DNA of 20,441 nucleotides from Bacteroidales bacterium UBA5429 (GCA_002427605.1 DIRT01000024.1:1-20441); one strand, 5' to 3'; shown: positions 7,432 to 14,835, numbered from the stretch's first letter. Numbers and translations: made by a program. The notes: generated by a model not told the origin, from the sequence alone.

Positions 7432-8148
7432 TTATAGTTTGATTTTTTCCCACAACCATGTGGGGGTGAGTCTCATGATGGCACCGACACAGCGCCATTT
7501 GGTATCTACGTAAATTTTTCTTTTTTTGCGAATCAATCCGCGGTAAATGATTTTAACTGCTCTTTCGGGGGAAAGCACCATGGGATATTTTCCGTCAGTT
7601 ATGAAGTCGGTGGCTATAAAACCGGGGATAATAGTGGAATATCGGATGGGGACTCCCAGTTTATTTGCAGATTGTGACAGGGATTCCATGTAGATTCGCT
7701 GATATCCTTTGGAAGCGGAGTAGGAGGGTGAGGGTCCAAGACCGCGCAACCCTGCAATGGAGCTGATCACAGCCAAATGTCCATGCCCCTGTTTGAGAAA
7801 GTGATTATGGATATATACCGCCATTTTGGTAAAGGCAACCACATTTACCTCATTTGTACGGACTTCAATCTCCATATCCGGGGTGGAGCTGGTTTTCCCG
7901 ACTCCTGAAGAGTACAAGAAAAGATCAACACCCTCCATCTCTTCAATCAACTCTTTTAAAAGGGAGAGTGCATTGGGGTCGTTGACGTCGATTGTTTTAT
8001 ATCGAATATGATCAGGATATTGTGCTGTGATCTCTTTTAATCTGTCGGTTCTTCTGCCGGCAATCCCTACTATATGTCCATCTTTTGCGAACAGTTCGGC
8101 AACTCCTTTTCCCAAACCGGAGGTAGCGCCCATGATAATTACTTTCAT
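7432..8148 (-). CDS. Short-chain dehydrogenase/reductase (SDR family)
   Basis: Starting at the ATG at 8148, the product is 238 residues of a classical Rossmann-fold SDR. The NAD(P)-binding glycine motif is GATSGLGKG (7-15). An acidic residue (D55) follows the third strand in TIDV, an SSG variant of the NNAG motif lies at 80-82, and the catalytic residues are S129/S130 and YSASK (Y143, K147). The R32-R33 pair after the second strand favours NADP(H). An upstream in-frame ATG at 8202 would add 18 residues, but it lies ahead of the predicted transcription start near 8168, so the shorter form is chosen. The substrate is unknown. It is transcribed divergently from the membrane protein gene at 8245. 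Confidence 0.85.
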   Translation of the reverse strand: MKVIIMGATSGLGKGVAELFAKDGHIVGIAGRRTDRLKEITAQYPDHIRYKTIDVNDPNALSLLKELIEEMEGVDLFLYSSGVGKTSSTPDMEIEVRTNEVNVVAFTKMAVYIHNHFLKQGHGHLAVISSIAGLRGLGPSPSYSASKGYQRIYMESLSQSANKLGVPIRYSTIIPGFIATDFITDGKYPMVLSPERAVKIIYRGLIRKKRKIYVDTKWRCVGAIMRLTPTWLWEKIKL

Positions 8149-8174
8149 AATTACAATTTTTAGAAACAGTTCTG

Positions 8175-8182
8175 CAAAGGTA
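8175..8182 (-). promoter_or_regulatory. -7 element (TACCTTTG) for the SDR gene
   Basis: The minus strand reads TACCTTTG, a perfect TAnnTTTG match. A TTG lies 17 bases further upstream at 8205-8203 (CAATTGCAC context), close to the usual spacing. The start of transcription would be near 8168, about 20 bases before the ATG at 8148. Confidence 0.6.
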
Positions 8183-8217
8183 ATTAAAATTTGGGAGTGC
8201 AATTGAGATAAATGTCG

Positions 8218-8225
8218 TATTTTTG
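8218..8225 (+). promoter_or_regulatory. -7 element (TATTTTTG) for the membrane protein gene
   Basis: The plus strand reads TATTTTTG, again a perfect TAnnTTTG. A TTTG at 8190-8193 is the best -33 candidate, although the 24-base spacing is longer than usual. Transcription would begin around 8232. This excludes the in-frame ATG at 8212 and supports the one at 8245. Confidence 0.5.
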
Positions 8226-8244
8226 CACTTTTAAAATTGAAAGT

Positions 8245-8934
8245 ATGAAACGTATTGATCTATTTGTATTTATAGGAGTAGTTCTATTTTTTGCTCCTTT
8301 CTTTTTATTTGATTCAGTGTACGACTGGTACATCAATTTCAACTCTTCTTATCCTTTGATCATGGCTTTTCTGAAGTTTTTTATTTTGGCTACTTTTGGG
8401 GAGTCATTAGGGTTGCGAATTAAGAATGGGGTATACAATGCGCCCGGTTTTGGATTGCTTCCCCGCGCTATTGTCTGGGGTTTTTTAGGAATGTGGATTG
8501 CCATTGCCATGGGAATATTCAAAATAGGAGTTCCCGCTTATTTGAGCAAATTCTCAATTTTTTCCTCCATGGAAGCAGCGATGACAGGTCCATTAACCTG
8601 GATGAAACTGTTGGGTGCCTTCTGTATCAGTTTGATGATGAATACGGCATTTGCCCCTGTTTTTATGACATTTCACAAAATGACCGATACGCATATTGCG
8701 AATTGTAACGGTAAATTATCCTTTTTATACACCCCTGTGAATTTTGGTAAAATTATTTCAGGACTCAACTGGAATGTACAGTGGAACTTTGTGTTCAAGA
8801 AAACGATTCCCTTCTTCTGGATTCCTGCACACACCATCACCTTTATTTTACCCGCCGAGTTCCAGGTTCTTTTTGCCGCATTGTTAGGAATTGCTTTAGG
8901 ATTAATCCTTTCGATTGCCGCATTGAAAAAATAA
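8245..8934 (+). CDS. Integral membrane protein of unknown function (possible Mpv17/PMP22-like)
   Basis: From the ATG at 8245 the product is 229 residues with about five hydrophobic segments: near 6-23, 38-53, about 78-95, a segment before the HKMTD motif, and a strong C-terminal helix. Notable motifs are GESLGLRIKNGVYNAPGFG in the first third and IPFFWIPAHTITF in the last third. The tail vaguely recalls the W-P-x-Q...VP...R...LS signature of Mpv17/PMP22 proteins, but I cannot confirm this. An ATG at 8212 is in frame, but a -7 promoter element overlaps the bases just after it, so that start is unlikely. The gene has its own promoter and diverges from the SDR gene. Confidence 0.75.
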   Translation: MKRIDLFVFIGVVLFFAPFFLFDSVYDWYINFNSSYPLIMAFLKFFILATFGESLGLRIKNGVYNAPGFGLLPRAIVWGFLGMWIAIAMGIFKIGVPAYLSKFSIFSSMEAAMTGPLTWMKLLGAFCISLMMNTAFAPVFMTFHKMTDTHIANCNGKLSFLYTPVNFGKIISGLNWNVQWNFVFKKTIPFFWIPAHTITFILPAEFQVLFAALLGIALGLILSIAALKK

Positions 8935-8966
8935 ACAAAAAAAAATAGATATTGAGTAGAAGTCAG

Positions 8967-8991
8967 GCAACGTTTTGACTTCGATATCGTC
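8967..8991 (+). promoter_or_regulatory. Candidate ECF-dependent promoter of the sigma factor gene
   Basis: GCAAC at 8967-8971 and CGTC at 8988-8991 are separated by 16 bases. An AAC-containing -35 and a CGTC -10 at this distance are typical of promoters read by ECF sigma factors, which often control their own gene. No TAnnTTTG element was found here. Transcription would start near 8998, only a few bases before the ATG at 9003. Confidence 0.5.
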
Positions 8992-9002
8992 TTTCTACAA
9001 GA

Positions 9003-9554
9003 ATGAAATCACAAATGACCGAAGAGGAGATTGTTAAAGGTTGTCAAGCCGGAAAAGAGCGATGTCAGAAGATGCTTTACGATCGTTTTTCTTCGTTGGT
9101 TATGGGAATATCTATGCGTTATGCTAAAAACAGAGATGATGCACAGGATATTTTCCAGGACGTATTTGTGAGGGTGTTTGTGAGTATCAAACATTTTAAA
9201 TTTTTAGGTTCTTTTGAAGGATGGGTGCGTAAGATAGCTGTTAATTCAGCGGTTTCATGGTATCGTCAAGAGGTGAAAGAGAAAACGGTAGATATTGATA
9301 TGGAGGCGGATATTCCTGATGTTATGGTGGATGAGGAGCTTCCTTTTACGGAGGGTGATTTGCTGGGGTTGATTCAGGAACTGCCAAGCGGCTATCGGAT
9401 GGTGTTTAATCTGTTTGCTATTGAAGGATACAAACATGAGGAGATTGCGGAGATGTTGGGATGCTCAGTGGGAACTTCGCGTTCACAATATTTTAAAGCA
9501 AAAAAGAGCTTAAAAAAAAGGATTGTTGAAAAGTATAAACAAGTTGAGATATGA
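9003..9554 (+). CDS. RNA polymerase ECF sigma factor (sigma-70 family)
   Basis: The 183-residue protein has the two domains of an ECF sigma factor. Region 2 (about residues 22-90) includes the core-binding DAQDIFQDVFVRVF (46-59) and the -10 recognition segment FEGWVRKIAVNSAVSWYRQ (71-89). Region 4 (about 120-175) has LPSGYRMVFNLFAIEGYKHEEIAEML followed by a helix-turn-helix, GCSVGTSRSQYFKAKKSL. The linker between is acidic. The ATG at 9003 is used here, but M5 (9015) is equally possible and would leave a more normal leader of about 17 bases. The stop overlaps the start of the next gene (ATGA), as expected for a sigma/anti-sigma pair. A candidate self-regulated promoter precedes it. Confidence 0.9.
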   Translation: MKSQMTEEEIVKGCQAGKERCQKMLYDRFSSLVMGISMRYAKNRDDAQDIFQDVFVRVFVSIKHFKFLGSFEGWVRKIAVNSAVSWYRQEVKEKTVDIDMEADIPDVMVDEELPFTEGDLLGLIQELPSGYRMVFNLFAIEGYKHEEIAEMLGCSVGTSRSQYFKAKKSLKKRIVEKYKQVEI

Positions 9555-10474
9555 AAGAGATTGGTGAATATTTCAAAGATAAATTGGAAGGGTTGGAATC
9601 GCAACCTGCTGATTTATTGTGGGATAAAGTGCGAAAAGATCCAGCAATGCGTCGGTTCAATCGCATACAGCGTTTCAAACGGTGGTCGCTTTATGTGGGT
9701 GTGCCAGCCGTAGTGGTATTGGTGACCGCTATCACCTGGTATTATCGTTCATCTGATCCGGTTGATCAGATTCCTGTTACCGAAAAACAAGAAACGCATC
9801 AGGTTTTGATTTCAGAACCTTTGAATAGTGATCTTACAGAATCGGTTGTTCCTATCTCATCTGCAATCTCCCAATCTCAAGAGCAACCTGCAGTTCAGAA
9901 AACAGAACCCCAAATTAGTTCTCAAACTGTAAAAACTCCTCATAATCAGGAAGTTGTCTATAGTGAAGTGGATAAAAAGAGAGGAGAAATTACTAATGAA
10001 AAGAGCGATATCTTACCTCTCCCCCATAATTATAAATCCCAAAAAGAAAAAAGAGAAAAACAGCAAAATATTGAACCCCAAAAGGAAATAGCTCAACCCC
10101 AAAGTACTCTGGTGACCCACCCTACATCGGATCCGGAGGTAACTTTTGTTGAGGATGCTACCTCGTTGGCTCATACAGATCCTGAAGTGGAAGATGAGTT
10201 GAAGATTTTTATTCCGAGAGGATTTACTCCCAATTACGATGGGGAAAATGACTTCTTTAGGGTTTATTCGGAGCAAGAGATTCCTCATTTTGAGCTTTAT
10301 ATTTATGATCGTAGTGGAAGTTTAATTTACTCTTCCAAGGAGTGGTCGGAAGGTTGGGATGGAACTTGTCAAGGTAGAGAAATGCCGATGGGAGTCTATG
10401 TTTATTATCTGAAATACAACACTTTACAGGGGGATCCTAAAGTTAAAAAAGGAACCTTTAACTTGATTCGTTAA
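9551..10474 (+). CDS. Single-pass membrane protein, likely anti-sigma factor, with T9SS type B-like C-terminal domain
   Basis: The 307-residue protein has a short cytoplasmic N-terminus (1-44) with the helical pattern FKDKLEGLESQPADLLWDKV that resembles N-termini of Bacteroidota anti-sigma factors. One membrane helix follows (about 46-65, after basic RFKR). Next comes a long Ser/Thr/Gln/Lys-rich periplasmic linker (about 67-215), low in structure. Residues 218-307 form a gliding-motility-associated/type B sorting domain: FIPRGFTPNYDGENDFF, FELYIYDRSGSLIY, WDGTCQGREMPMGVYVYYLKY, KGTFNLIR. There is no cleavable signal peptide, so the domain would remain tethered in the periplasm. It overlaps the ECF sigma gene by 4 bp. 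The inferred role is to hold the sigma factor until an envelope signal reaches the C-terminal domain. Confidence 0.75.
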   Translation: MKEIGEYFKDKLEGLESQPADLLWDKVRKDPAMRRFNRIQRFKRWSLYVGVPAVVVLVTAITWYYRSSDPVDQIPVTEKQETHQVLISEPLNSDLTESVVPISSAISQSQEQPAVQKTEPQISSQTVKTPHNQEVVYSEVDKKRGEITNEKSDILPLPHNYKSQKEKREKQQNIEPQKEIAQPQSTLVTHPTSDPEVTFVEDATSLAHTDPEVEDELKIFIPRGFTPNYDGENDFFRVYSEQEIPHFELYIYDRSGSLIYSSKEWSEGWDGTCQGREMPMGVYVYYLKYNTLQGDPKVKKGTFNLIR

Positions 10475-10492
10475 TCTTTGATGAACTAATAT

Positions 10493-11770
10493 ATGCAACT
10501 TGATAGAACTGTAGCTCCTCCCGTATTTGAGATTGATCCGATTAGCTTGATTCTTCCGGAAAAAAAGATTTTAGAGAATGGTTTGCCGGTATACTATTTT
10601 AAAAAGGAGCAATTTGATTTAATCCATTTTGATCTGATTATTACTGCCGGAACTCTCTTTCAGCCCGCTTTGGGGGTTGCCGGGGCAGCCATCAGGTTAT
10701 TAAAGGAAAGTTCTCCGACTCATTCGTCCCGGGATATGGAACTGTTGATCGATTTTTATGGTGCTTCGTGGGGAACACGGATTACTGCTAATATTCTGGG
10801 ATTGAGATTTATGATACCCAAGTCTAACTGTGAGGCTTTGTTACCCCATTTGATGGAATTGATACTCAATCCAAAATATAAAGAATCTAATTTAGCTGTT
10901 TATAAAGATCAGAAAATCAAGTCATTGGAGATAAATAGACTGGAAGGAGATTATATTGCTCAAGAATTGAAGGATACGTTGCTTTATGAGGAGGGTTCTC
11001 CTAATGGGACTGTTTTGACCAGACAACATTATGAGGATTTAACTGTAGAAGTGTTGGAGTCCTACTTTGATCGTGCTGTAAATAGTTCAACGGCAGCACT
11101 TTATGTTGCCGGTTCAATTGATTCCTCATTGGAAAAGTTAATTGAGTCTCATTTTTCAAAAATCAAAAAGGGAGAGAGATTATTGATTACCTCTCCGCTT
11201 CGAAAGGATTTGTCACCTCGTTCTGTTTATCATGAGTTGCCTGATTGTAAACAGTCTACAATTATGTTATTCAAGGAGAGTCTTCCAAGTACTCATCCGG
11301 ATATGAATAGTTTGGAATATTTATTTACACTTCTTGCCGGCTCCCCTTTCTCAAGATTAATGGATAATTTACGCAGGAAACATGGATTAACTTATGGGGT
11401 ATCGGGAGGATTTAGCACCTTTTTTGATTATTCGATTATGATAATTGGCACAGAGGTAGTAAAGGAGGGAACAAATAAAGCGATAGAGCAAATATTTTAC
11501 GAATTAAAACGTTTAAGAGAAGAGTTGGTCTCAGAAGAGGAGCTAAAACAATTGACTCGAACGGTAGCCGGGAAGTTATACAGGCAACTGGATGGAATTG
11601 TTGCTTCAATGAGAGTGTATCAGCATGGCAATCTGTTTGGAGGGGGAGAAGATATGGTGGATCGTGCTTTTAAAGCACTTGCTGAGCTCAATGCAGAGAA
11701 AATTAAATATTTAGCAAATCAATATTTGCAAGAGTCCGATTTTTTTAGTATTGTTGTAGGTCAAAAATAG
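10493..11770 (+). CDS. M16 peptidase-fold protein lacking the zinc motif
   Basis: The 425-residue protein has the two repeated domains of M16 (pitrilysin/processing peptidase) proteins. The position that should hold the HxxEH zinc motif reads GVAGAAIRLL (61-70), so both histidines and the glutamate are gone. The later substrate-binding arginine/tyrosine part is kept in LRRKHGLTYGV (293-303). This is the pattern of the non-catalytic beta-type subunit, which normally pairs with an active alpha subunit; none is present in this window. There is no signal peptide, so it should be cytoplasmic unless the start is wrong. It lies 18 bp after the anti-sigma-like gene and 7 bp before the next possible start, and is probably part of the same operon. 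Confidence 0.8.
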   Translation: MQLDRTVAPPVFEIDPISLILPEKKILENGLPVYYFKKEQFDLIHFDLIITAGTLFQPALGVAGAAIRLLKESSPTHSSRDMELLIDFYGASWGTRITANILGLRFMIPKSNCEALLPHLMELILNPKYKESNLAVYKDQKIKSLEINRLEGDYIAQELKDTLLYEEGSPNGTVLTRQHYEDLTVEVLESYFDRAVNSSTAALYVAGSIDSSLEKLIESHFSKIKKGERLLITSPLRKDLSPRSVYHELPDCKQSTIMLFKESLPSTHPDMNSLEYLFTLLAGSPFSRLMDNLRRKHGLTYGVSGGFSTFFDYSIMIIGTEVVKEGTNKAIEQIFYELKRLREELVSEEELKQLTRTVAGKLYRQLDGIVASMRVYQHGNLFGGGEDMVDRAFKALAELNAEKIKYLANQYLQESDFFSIVVGQK

Positions 11771-11801
11771 AAAAGTAATGAATAAATGTATATATCTGAA
11801 T

Positions 11802-13868
11802 ATGAAGAGGTTGGGATTGTTGTTGGTGATGACTTTTGGGTTTTTTGCGACATCTTGGGCGCAATTTACTCCAAGTTTGCGTTGTCTTTTTGTAAAAGAT
11901 GAAGATAATTCTGTGTCTCTTTATTTTATTCCTACACAGGATTCAACGGACTTTCTTAACTATTCTGTATATTACGCTGATGATTATAATGGACCATATA
12001 CACTACTCACTTCGGCATTAACTACTTGTAATACAGACTGTTTTGATGGACTTGATCCGGTAGTTCATAACTATTATTTTATTCGTTCCAATTTTACGGG
12101 AGGTATTTTTTACGATTCCGATACATTGGCTGTCATTAATACTGCTGTAGCTCATGGTGATGGAACTGCTATTCTGACCTGGAATCCGGATCCTTATACT
12201 CCTATTCCGGCTTCTTCAGGAAGTCACTATTCAGTATATCGAAAAAATCCTAATGATTTTGACTTCATGTATGTTGGAGCAGTCGATGCGAATTCGCCCC
12301 ATACTTATACGGACACCATCGAGGTTTGTGATCATACGGTTAAGTATAGGGTGCAATTGCTCAATGCGTGGACTGATGGAACCTGTCGTAATTCATCTAA
12401 AATTTCTCAAGATATTTTTCAAAACACCATTGCCCCTGCGAGTCCAACTTTAACAGGGGTTAGTGTTGATTATGATAACGATTCAATACGTCTATCCTGG
12501 CTTCCTTCTACGGAGACAGATGTTGGCTCTTATGTTATATTTCACTCTGCGACACCGGTTACTGTCTGGCTTCCGCTGGATACGGTATATGGCAGAATGA
12601 ATACTACATGGGCGGATTTTGTAAACAGTTCAGATAACGTGAGCAACTATCGAATTTCTGCACGTGATACCTGTGGTAATGCGAGTGCTATGATTGAACA
12701 TTTTCAATCGAATATGAAGTTAACAAATCAGGTTGATATTTGTCGCAGGACTGTAAAATTATCATGGACACCCTACGTGAATATGACGGGTCAGCTCCAG
12801 AAATATGTGATTAAGGTTGCTGTTGACGGAGGTGCGTTAACAAATGTGGGCGAGGTGGCTGCTGATGTTCTTGAGTTTACTCATACAGGACTGGAAGATA
12901 GTGTACATTACTGTTATGTAGTACAGGCGGTGAGTGCTGGTGGGCATTATAGTACGCTTTCCAACAAAGTTTGCTTCCTTTTTGAAGAGGAGGAGAGAGG
13001 TGATTTTATTTACGTTGCTGCTGTTTCAGTTGTTGATAATGAAGATATAAAGATAACCATCAACACCAGTGGTGAACTTTTTGCTTTTGATGAATTGGAA
13101 TTGTTTAGAAGTGAAGAGTTACTCAGTGGATTTGTTCCGATAGCAACTATTCCTTTTGATGGAAGTAGCGTATATGAATATTTTGATTATGACGTACAGG
13201 TGAATAAAAAGATTTATTACTATAAAGCTTTTCTTTACACAGAGTGTCTCGAGGATCCTGTTTCTTCTAATACATCGAATAGTATTTTGTTGACAGCTAC
13301 CGGTGATGCAGCTCATCGGAATCAATTGGTATGGTTTAATTATGATGATCATACACCGTTGACACCCGGACAACCTACATTTATTTTACGAAAAATGGAA
13401 ACGGATAATGATTTTGTGGACATTGTAAGTAATATGGTGTGGGCTTCATATAATACATATGTAGATGATGTATCTGACCTTCATATGTTTGGTTCAGATT
13501 TTAAATATAAAGTCGGAGTAGCTCAAACGACCAATCAATTTGGTTTTGTTCCTCCCAGTTTTTCCAATGAGGTAGTTGTAAAACAGAAACCCACTATTTG
13601 GATTCCCAATGCATTTCGTCCGGTTGGATCAAAGAATTCTGTTTTTAAACCGATGAACTCTTTTGTTTCGGCTGATACTTACACATTCGAGATTTACAAC
13701 AGAATGGGACAATTGGTATTTAGATCCACCAATCCTAATGATGGTTGGGATGGTCGTTTATCCAATGGAGAATATGCGCCTGCGGCAGTTTATGTGTATA
13801 AAATTCAATTTATAGATAATTCGGACGAACTTTTTGTGACACACGGTACTGTTACTGTTGTTTATTAA
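11802..13868 (+). CDS. Large surface protein with fibronectin III-like modules and T9SS type B sorting domain
   Basis: From the ATG at 11802 the product is 688 residues. It starts with a clear signal peptide (MKRLGLLLVM...TSWA|Q). An ATG at 11778 would add eight residues with a less typical n-region. The body consists of about six beta-sandwich modules of some 90-100 residues. Several have fibronectin type III features, such as SIRLSWLPSTETDVGSYVIF and VKLSWTPY, and paired cysteines occur in the early modules. The last 90 residues form a type B (gliding-motility-associated) sorting domain: IWIPNAFRP, YTFEIYNRMGQLVFRS, GWDGRLSNGEYAPAAVYVYKI, HGTVTVVY. It should be exported through the T9SS; type B cargo usually needs a PorP/SprF-type partner. 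It is the last gene of the sigma-factor operon. Confidence 0.85.
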   Translation: MKRLGLLLVMTFGFFATSWAQFTPSLRCLFVKDEDNSVSLYFIPTQDSTDFLNYSVYYADDYNGPYTLLTSALTTCNTDCFDGLDPVVHNYYFIRSNFTGGIFYDSDTLAVINTAVAHGDGTAILTWNPDPYTPIPASSGSHYSVYRKNPNDFDFMYVGAVDANSPHTYTDTIEVCDHTVKYRVQLLNAWTDGTCRNSSKISQDIFQNTIAPASPTLTGVSVDYDNDSIRLSWLPSTETDVGSYVIFHSATPVTVWLPLDTVYGRMNTTWADFVNSSDNVSNYRISARDTCGNASAMIEHFQSNMKLTNQVDICRRTVKLSWTPYVNMTGQLQKYVIKVAVDGGALTNVGEVAADVLEFTHTGLEDSVHYCYVVQAVSAGGHYSTLSNKVCFLFEEEERGDFIYVAAVSVVDNEDIKITINTSGELFAFDELELFRSEELLSGFVPIATIPFDGSSVYEYFDYDVQVNKKIYYYKAFLYTECLEDPVSSNTSNSILLTATGDAAHRNQLVWFNYDDHTPLTPGQPTFILRKMETDNDFVDIVSNMVWASYNTYVDDVSDLHMFGSDFKYKVGVAQTTNQFGFVPPSFSNEVVVKQKPTIWIPNAFRPVGSKNSVFKPMNSFVSADTYTFEIYNRMGQLVFRSTNPNDGWDGRLSNGEYAPAAVYVYKIQFIDNSDELFVTHGTVTVVY

Positions 13869-13886
13869 AAAAAATATTCAATTAGG

Positions 13887-13916
13887 TTGATATATTAAAA
13901 AATAATTGTATATTTG
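13887..13916 (+). promoter_or_regulatory. Strong Bacteroidota promoter (TTG-N19-TATATTTG)
   Basis: TTG at 13887-13889, a 19-base spacer and TATATTTG at 13909-13916 match the Bacteroidota housekeeping promoter in both elements and spacing. It is the best promoter in the window. Transcription would start around 13922-13926, about 205 bases before rpmD and about 20 bases after the stop codon of the preceding surface-protein gene. Confidence 0.75.
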
Positions 13917-13923
13917 CCGGCTT

Positions 13924-14090
13924 TTAGGAGTGAATCAAAGAGTGTTCTAAAAAAGCACTTTTCAGTACGTAACTGTTTGATTTCACGGATCATAATAATA
14001 ATGGGTTGAATTGGTGATGTTGATTTTATATGTTATGATTGTGTAAAATAGTTGCGATTTATTCCGAAAAAAGCGACTATTTTTTTTATT
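13924..14090 (+). ncRNA. Candidate structured RNA / leader of the ribosomal operon
   Basis: The RNA from the promoter above can fold compactly. P1 pairs GTGAATCA (13930-13937) with 13978-13986, with one bulged base. Inside it, without gaps, P2 pairs 13938-13944 with 13956-13962 and P3 pairs CAGT with ACTG (13963-13966, 13972-13975), making a three-way junction. P4 pairs 13988-13997 with 14031-14040 (10 bp, two G-U pairs). P5 is the terminator-like hairpin at 14045-14083. There is no ORF of note. It could be a free small RNA of about 165 bases or an attenuating leader for rpmD and downstream genes. I cannot assign it to a known RNA family. Pairings were found by eye. Confidence 0.5.
14045..14090 (+). 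terminator. Terminator-like hairpin with T tract ahead of rpmD
   Basis: AAAATAGTTGC (14045-14055) pairs with GCGACTATTTT (14073-14083) over 11 bp with one G-U pair, loop of 17 bases, followed by a run of Ts broken by one A. It lies between the strong promoter and rpmD, so it either ends a small RNA or works as an attenuator. Confidence 0.55.
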
Positions 14091-14129
14091 TTTAATGATT
14101 ATAAATAAAATTTAAACATAAAAGACGGG

Positions 14130-14309
14130 ATGAAAAAGATTAAAATTACACAAGTAAGAAGTGCGATTAACAGATCAAACAAACAGAAAAGATCCTTAGT
14201 TGCTTTAGGATTAAAAAAGATGCATCAAACTGTTGAGCATACTGCTACTCCTCAGATATTAGGTATAGTAGAAAAAGTAAAGCACTTAGTACAAGTTGAA
14301 GAGAATTAA
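14130..14309 (+). CDS. rpmD: 50S ribosomal protein L30
   Basis: A 59-residue protein of the 50S subunit. It begins MKKIKITQVRSAINRS and has the KRSLVALGLKKMHQTVEH block that is diagnostic for bacterial L30. Length is that of the family. In the usual bacterial order it follows rpsE, but here the preceding gene is an unrelated T9SS surface protein, and a promoter plus structured leader lie in the 261-base gap. Seventeen bases separate its stop from the TTG preceding rplO, so it is co-transcribed with the genes that follow. Confidence 0.93.
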   Translation: MKKIKITQVRSAINRSNKQKRSLVALGLKKMHQTVEHTATPQILGIVEKVKHLVQVEEN

Positions 14310-14340
14310 GAAATAATAAACGATTTTGAAAATTACAACA

Positions 14341-14835
14341 ATGGAATTACACAATTTAAAACCTGCAGCTAGATCAACAAAATCTTCAAAGAGAATTGGT
14401 AGAGGAGAAGGTTCCGGTAAAGGAGGCACTTCTACAAAAGGACATAAAGGGGCTCAATCCAGATCAGGATACAGTCGTAAGATTGGATTCGAAGGAGGTC
14501 AAATGCCTTTGTACAGATTAGTTCCTAAGAGAGGATTTAAAAACATAAATAGAGTTGAGTACAGTCCCATCAATTTAAGCTCTCTTCAAGCTTTAGTTAA
14601 TACAACTCAAGCTACAGAGATCGATCTTCCACTATTAATTGAACACGGTTTGATCTCAAAGAAAGACTTAGTAAAAGTATTGGGTAATGGAACTTTAGAG
14701 TCCAAAATTAACATTTCTGTTCATGCCATTTCCAAGAGTGCAAAAGAGGCAATAGAAAAATTGGGAGGAACTGTGACTATCATCGGTGCTAAAGCAGAAT
14801 CTGAAGAAAAACCTGAAGAAACTCCTGAAAATTAA
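14341..14835 (+). CDS. rplO: 50S ribosomal protein L15
   Basis: A 164-residue 50S protein that contacts 23S rRNA. It shows the typical start MELHNLKPA, the basic glycine-rich N-terminal extension KRIGRGEGSGKGGTSTKGHKG, and the GFEGGQMPLYRLVPKRGF block. The C-terminal globular domain ends in an acidic tail (KAESEEKPEETPEN). The ATG at 14341 is chosen; an in-frame TTG at 14326 would add five residues not found in the family. It lies between rpmD and secY, the standard position. Confidence 0.95.
   Translation: MELHNLKPAARSTKSSKRIGRGEGSGKGGTSTKGHKGAQSRSGYSRKIGFEGGQMPLYRLVPKRGFKNINRVEYSPINLSSLQALVNTTQATEIDLPLLIEHGLISKKDLVKVLGNGTLESKINISVHAISKSAKEAIEKLGGTVTIIGAKAESEEKPEETPEN

Noticed and set aside
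13869..14129. tRNA or another classical RNA gene in the gap before rpmD
   Set aside because: The three-way junction lacks tRNA arms, a T-loop GTTCRA and a CCA end; it is therefore reported only as an unassigned structured RNA.
14326..14340. TTG start for L15 five codons upstream
   Set aside because: The ATG at 14341 gives the normal family N-terminus MELHNLKPA.
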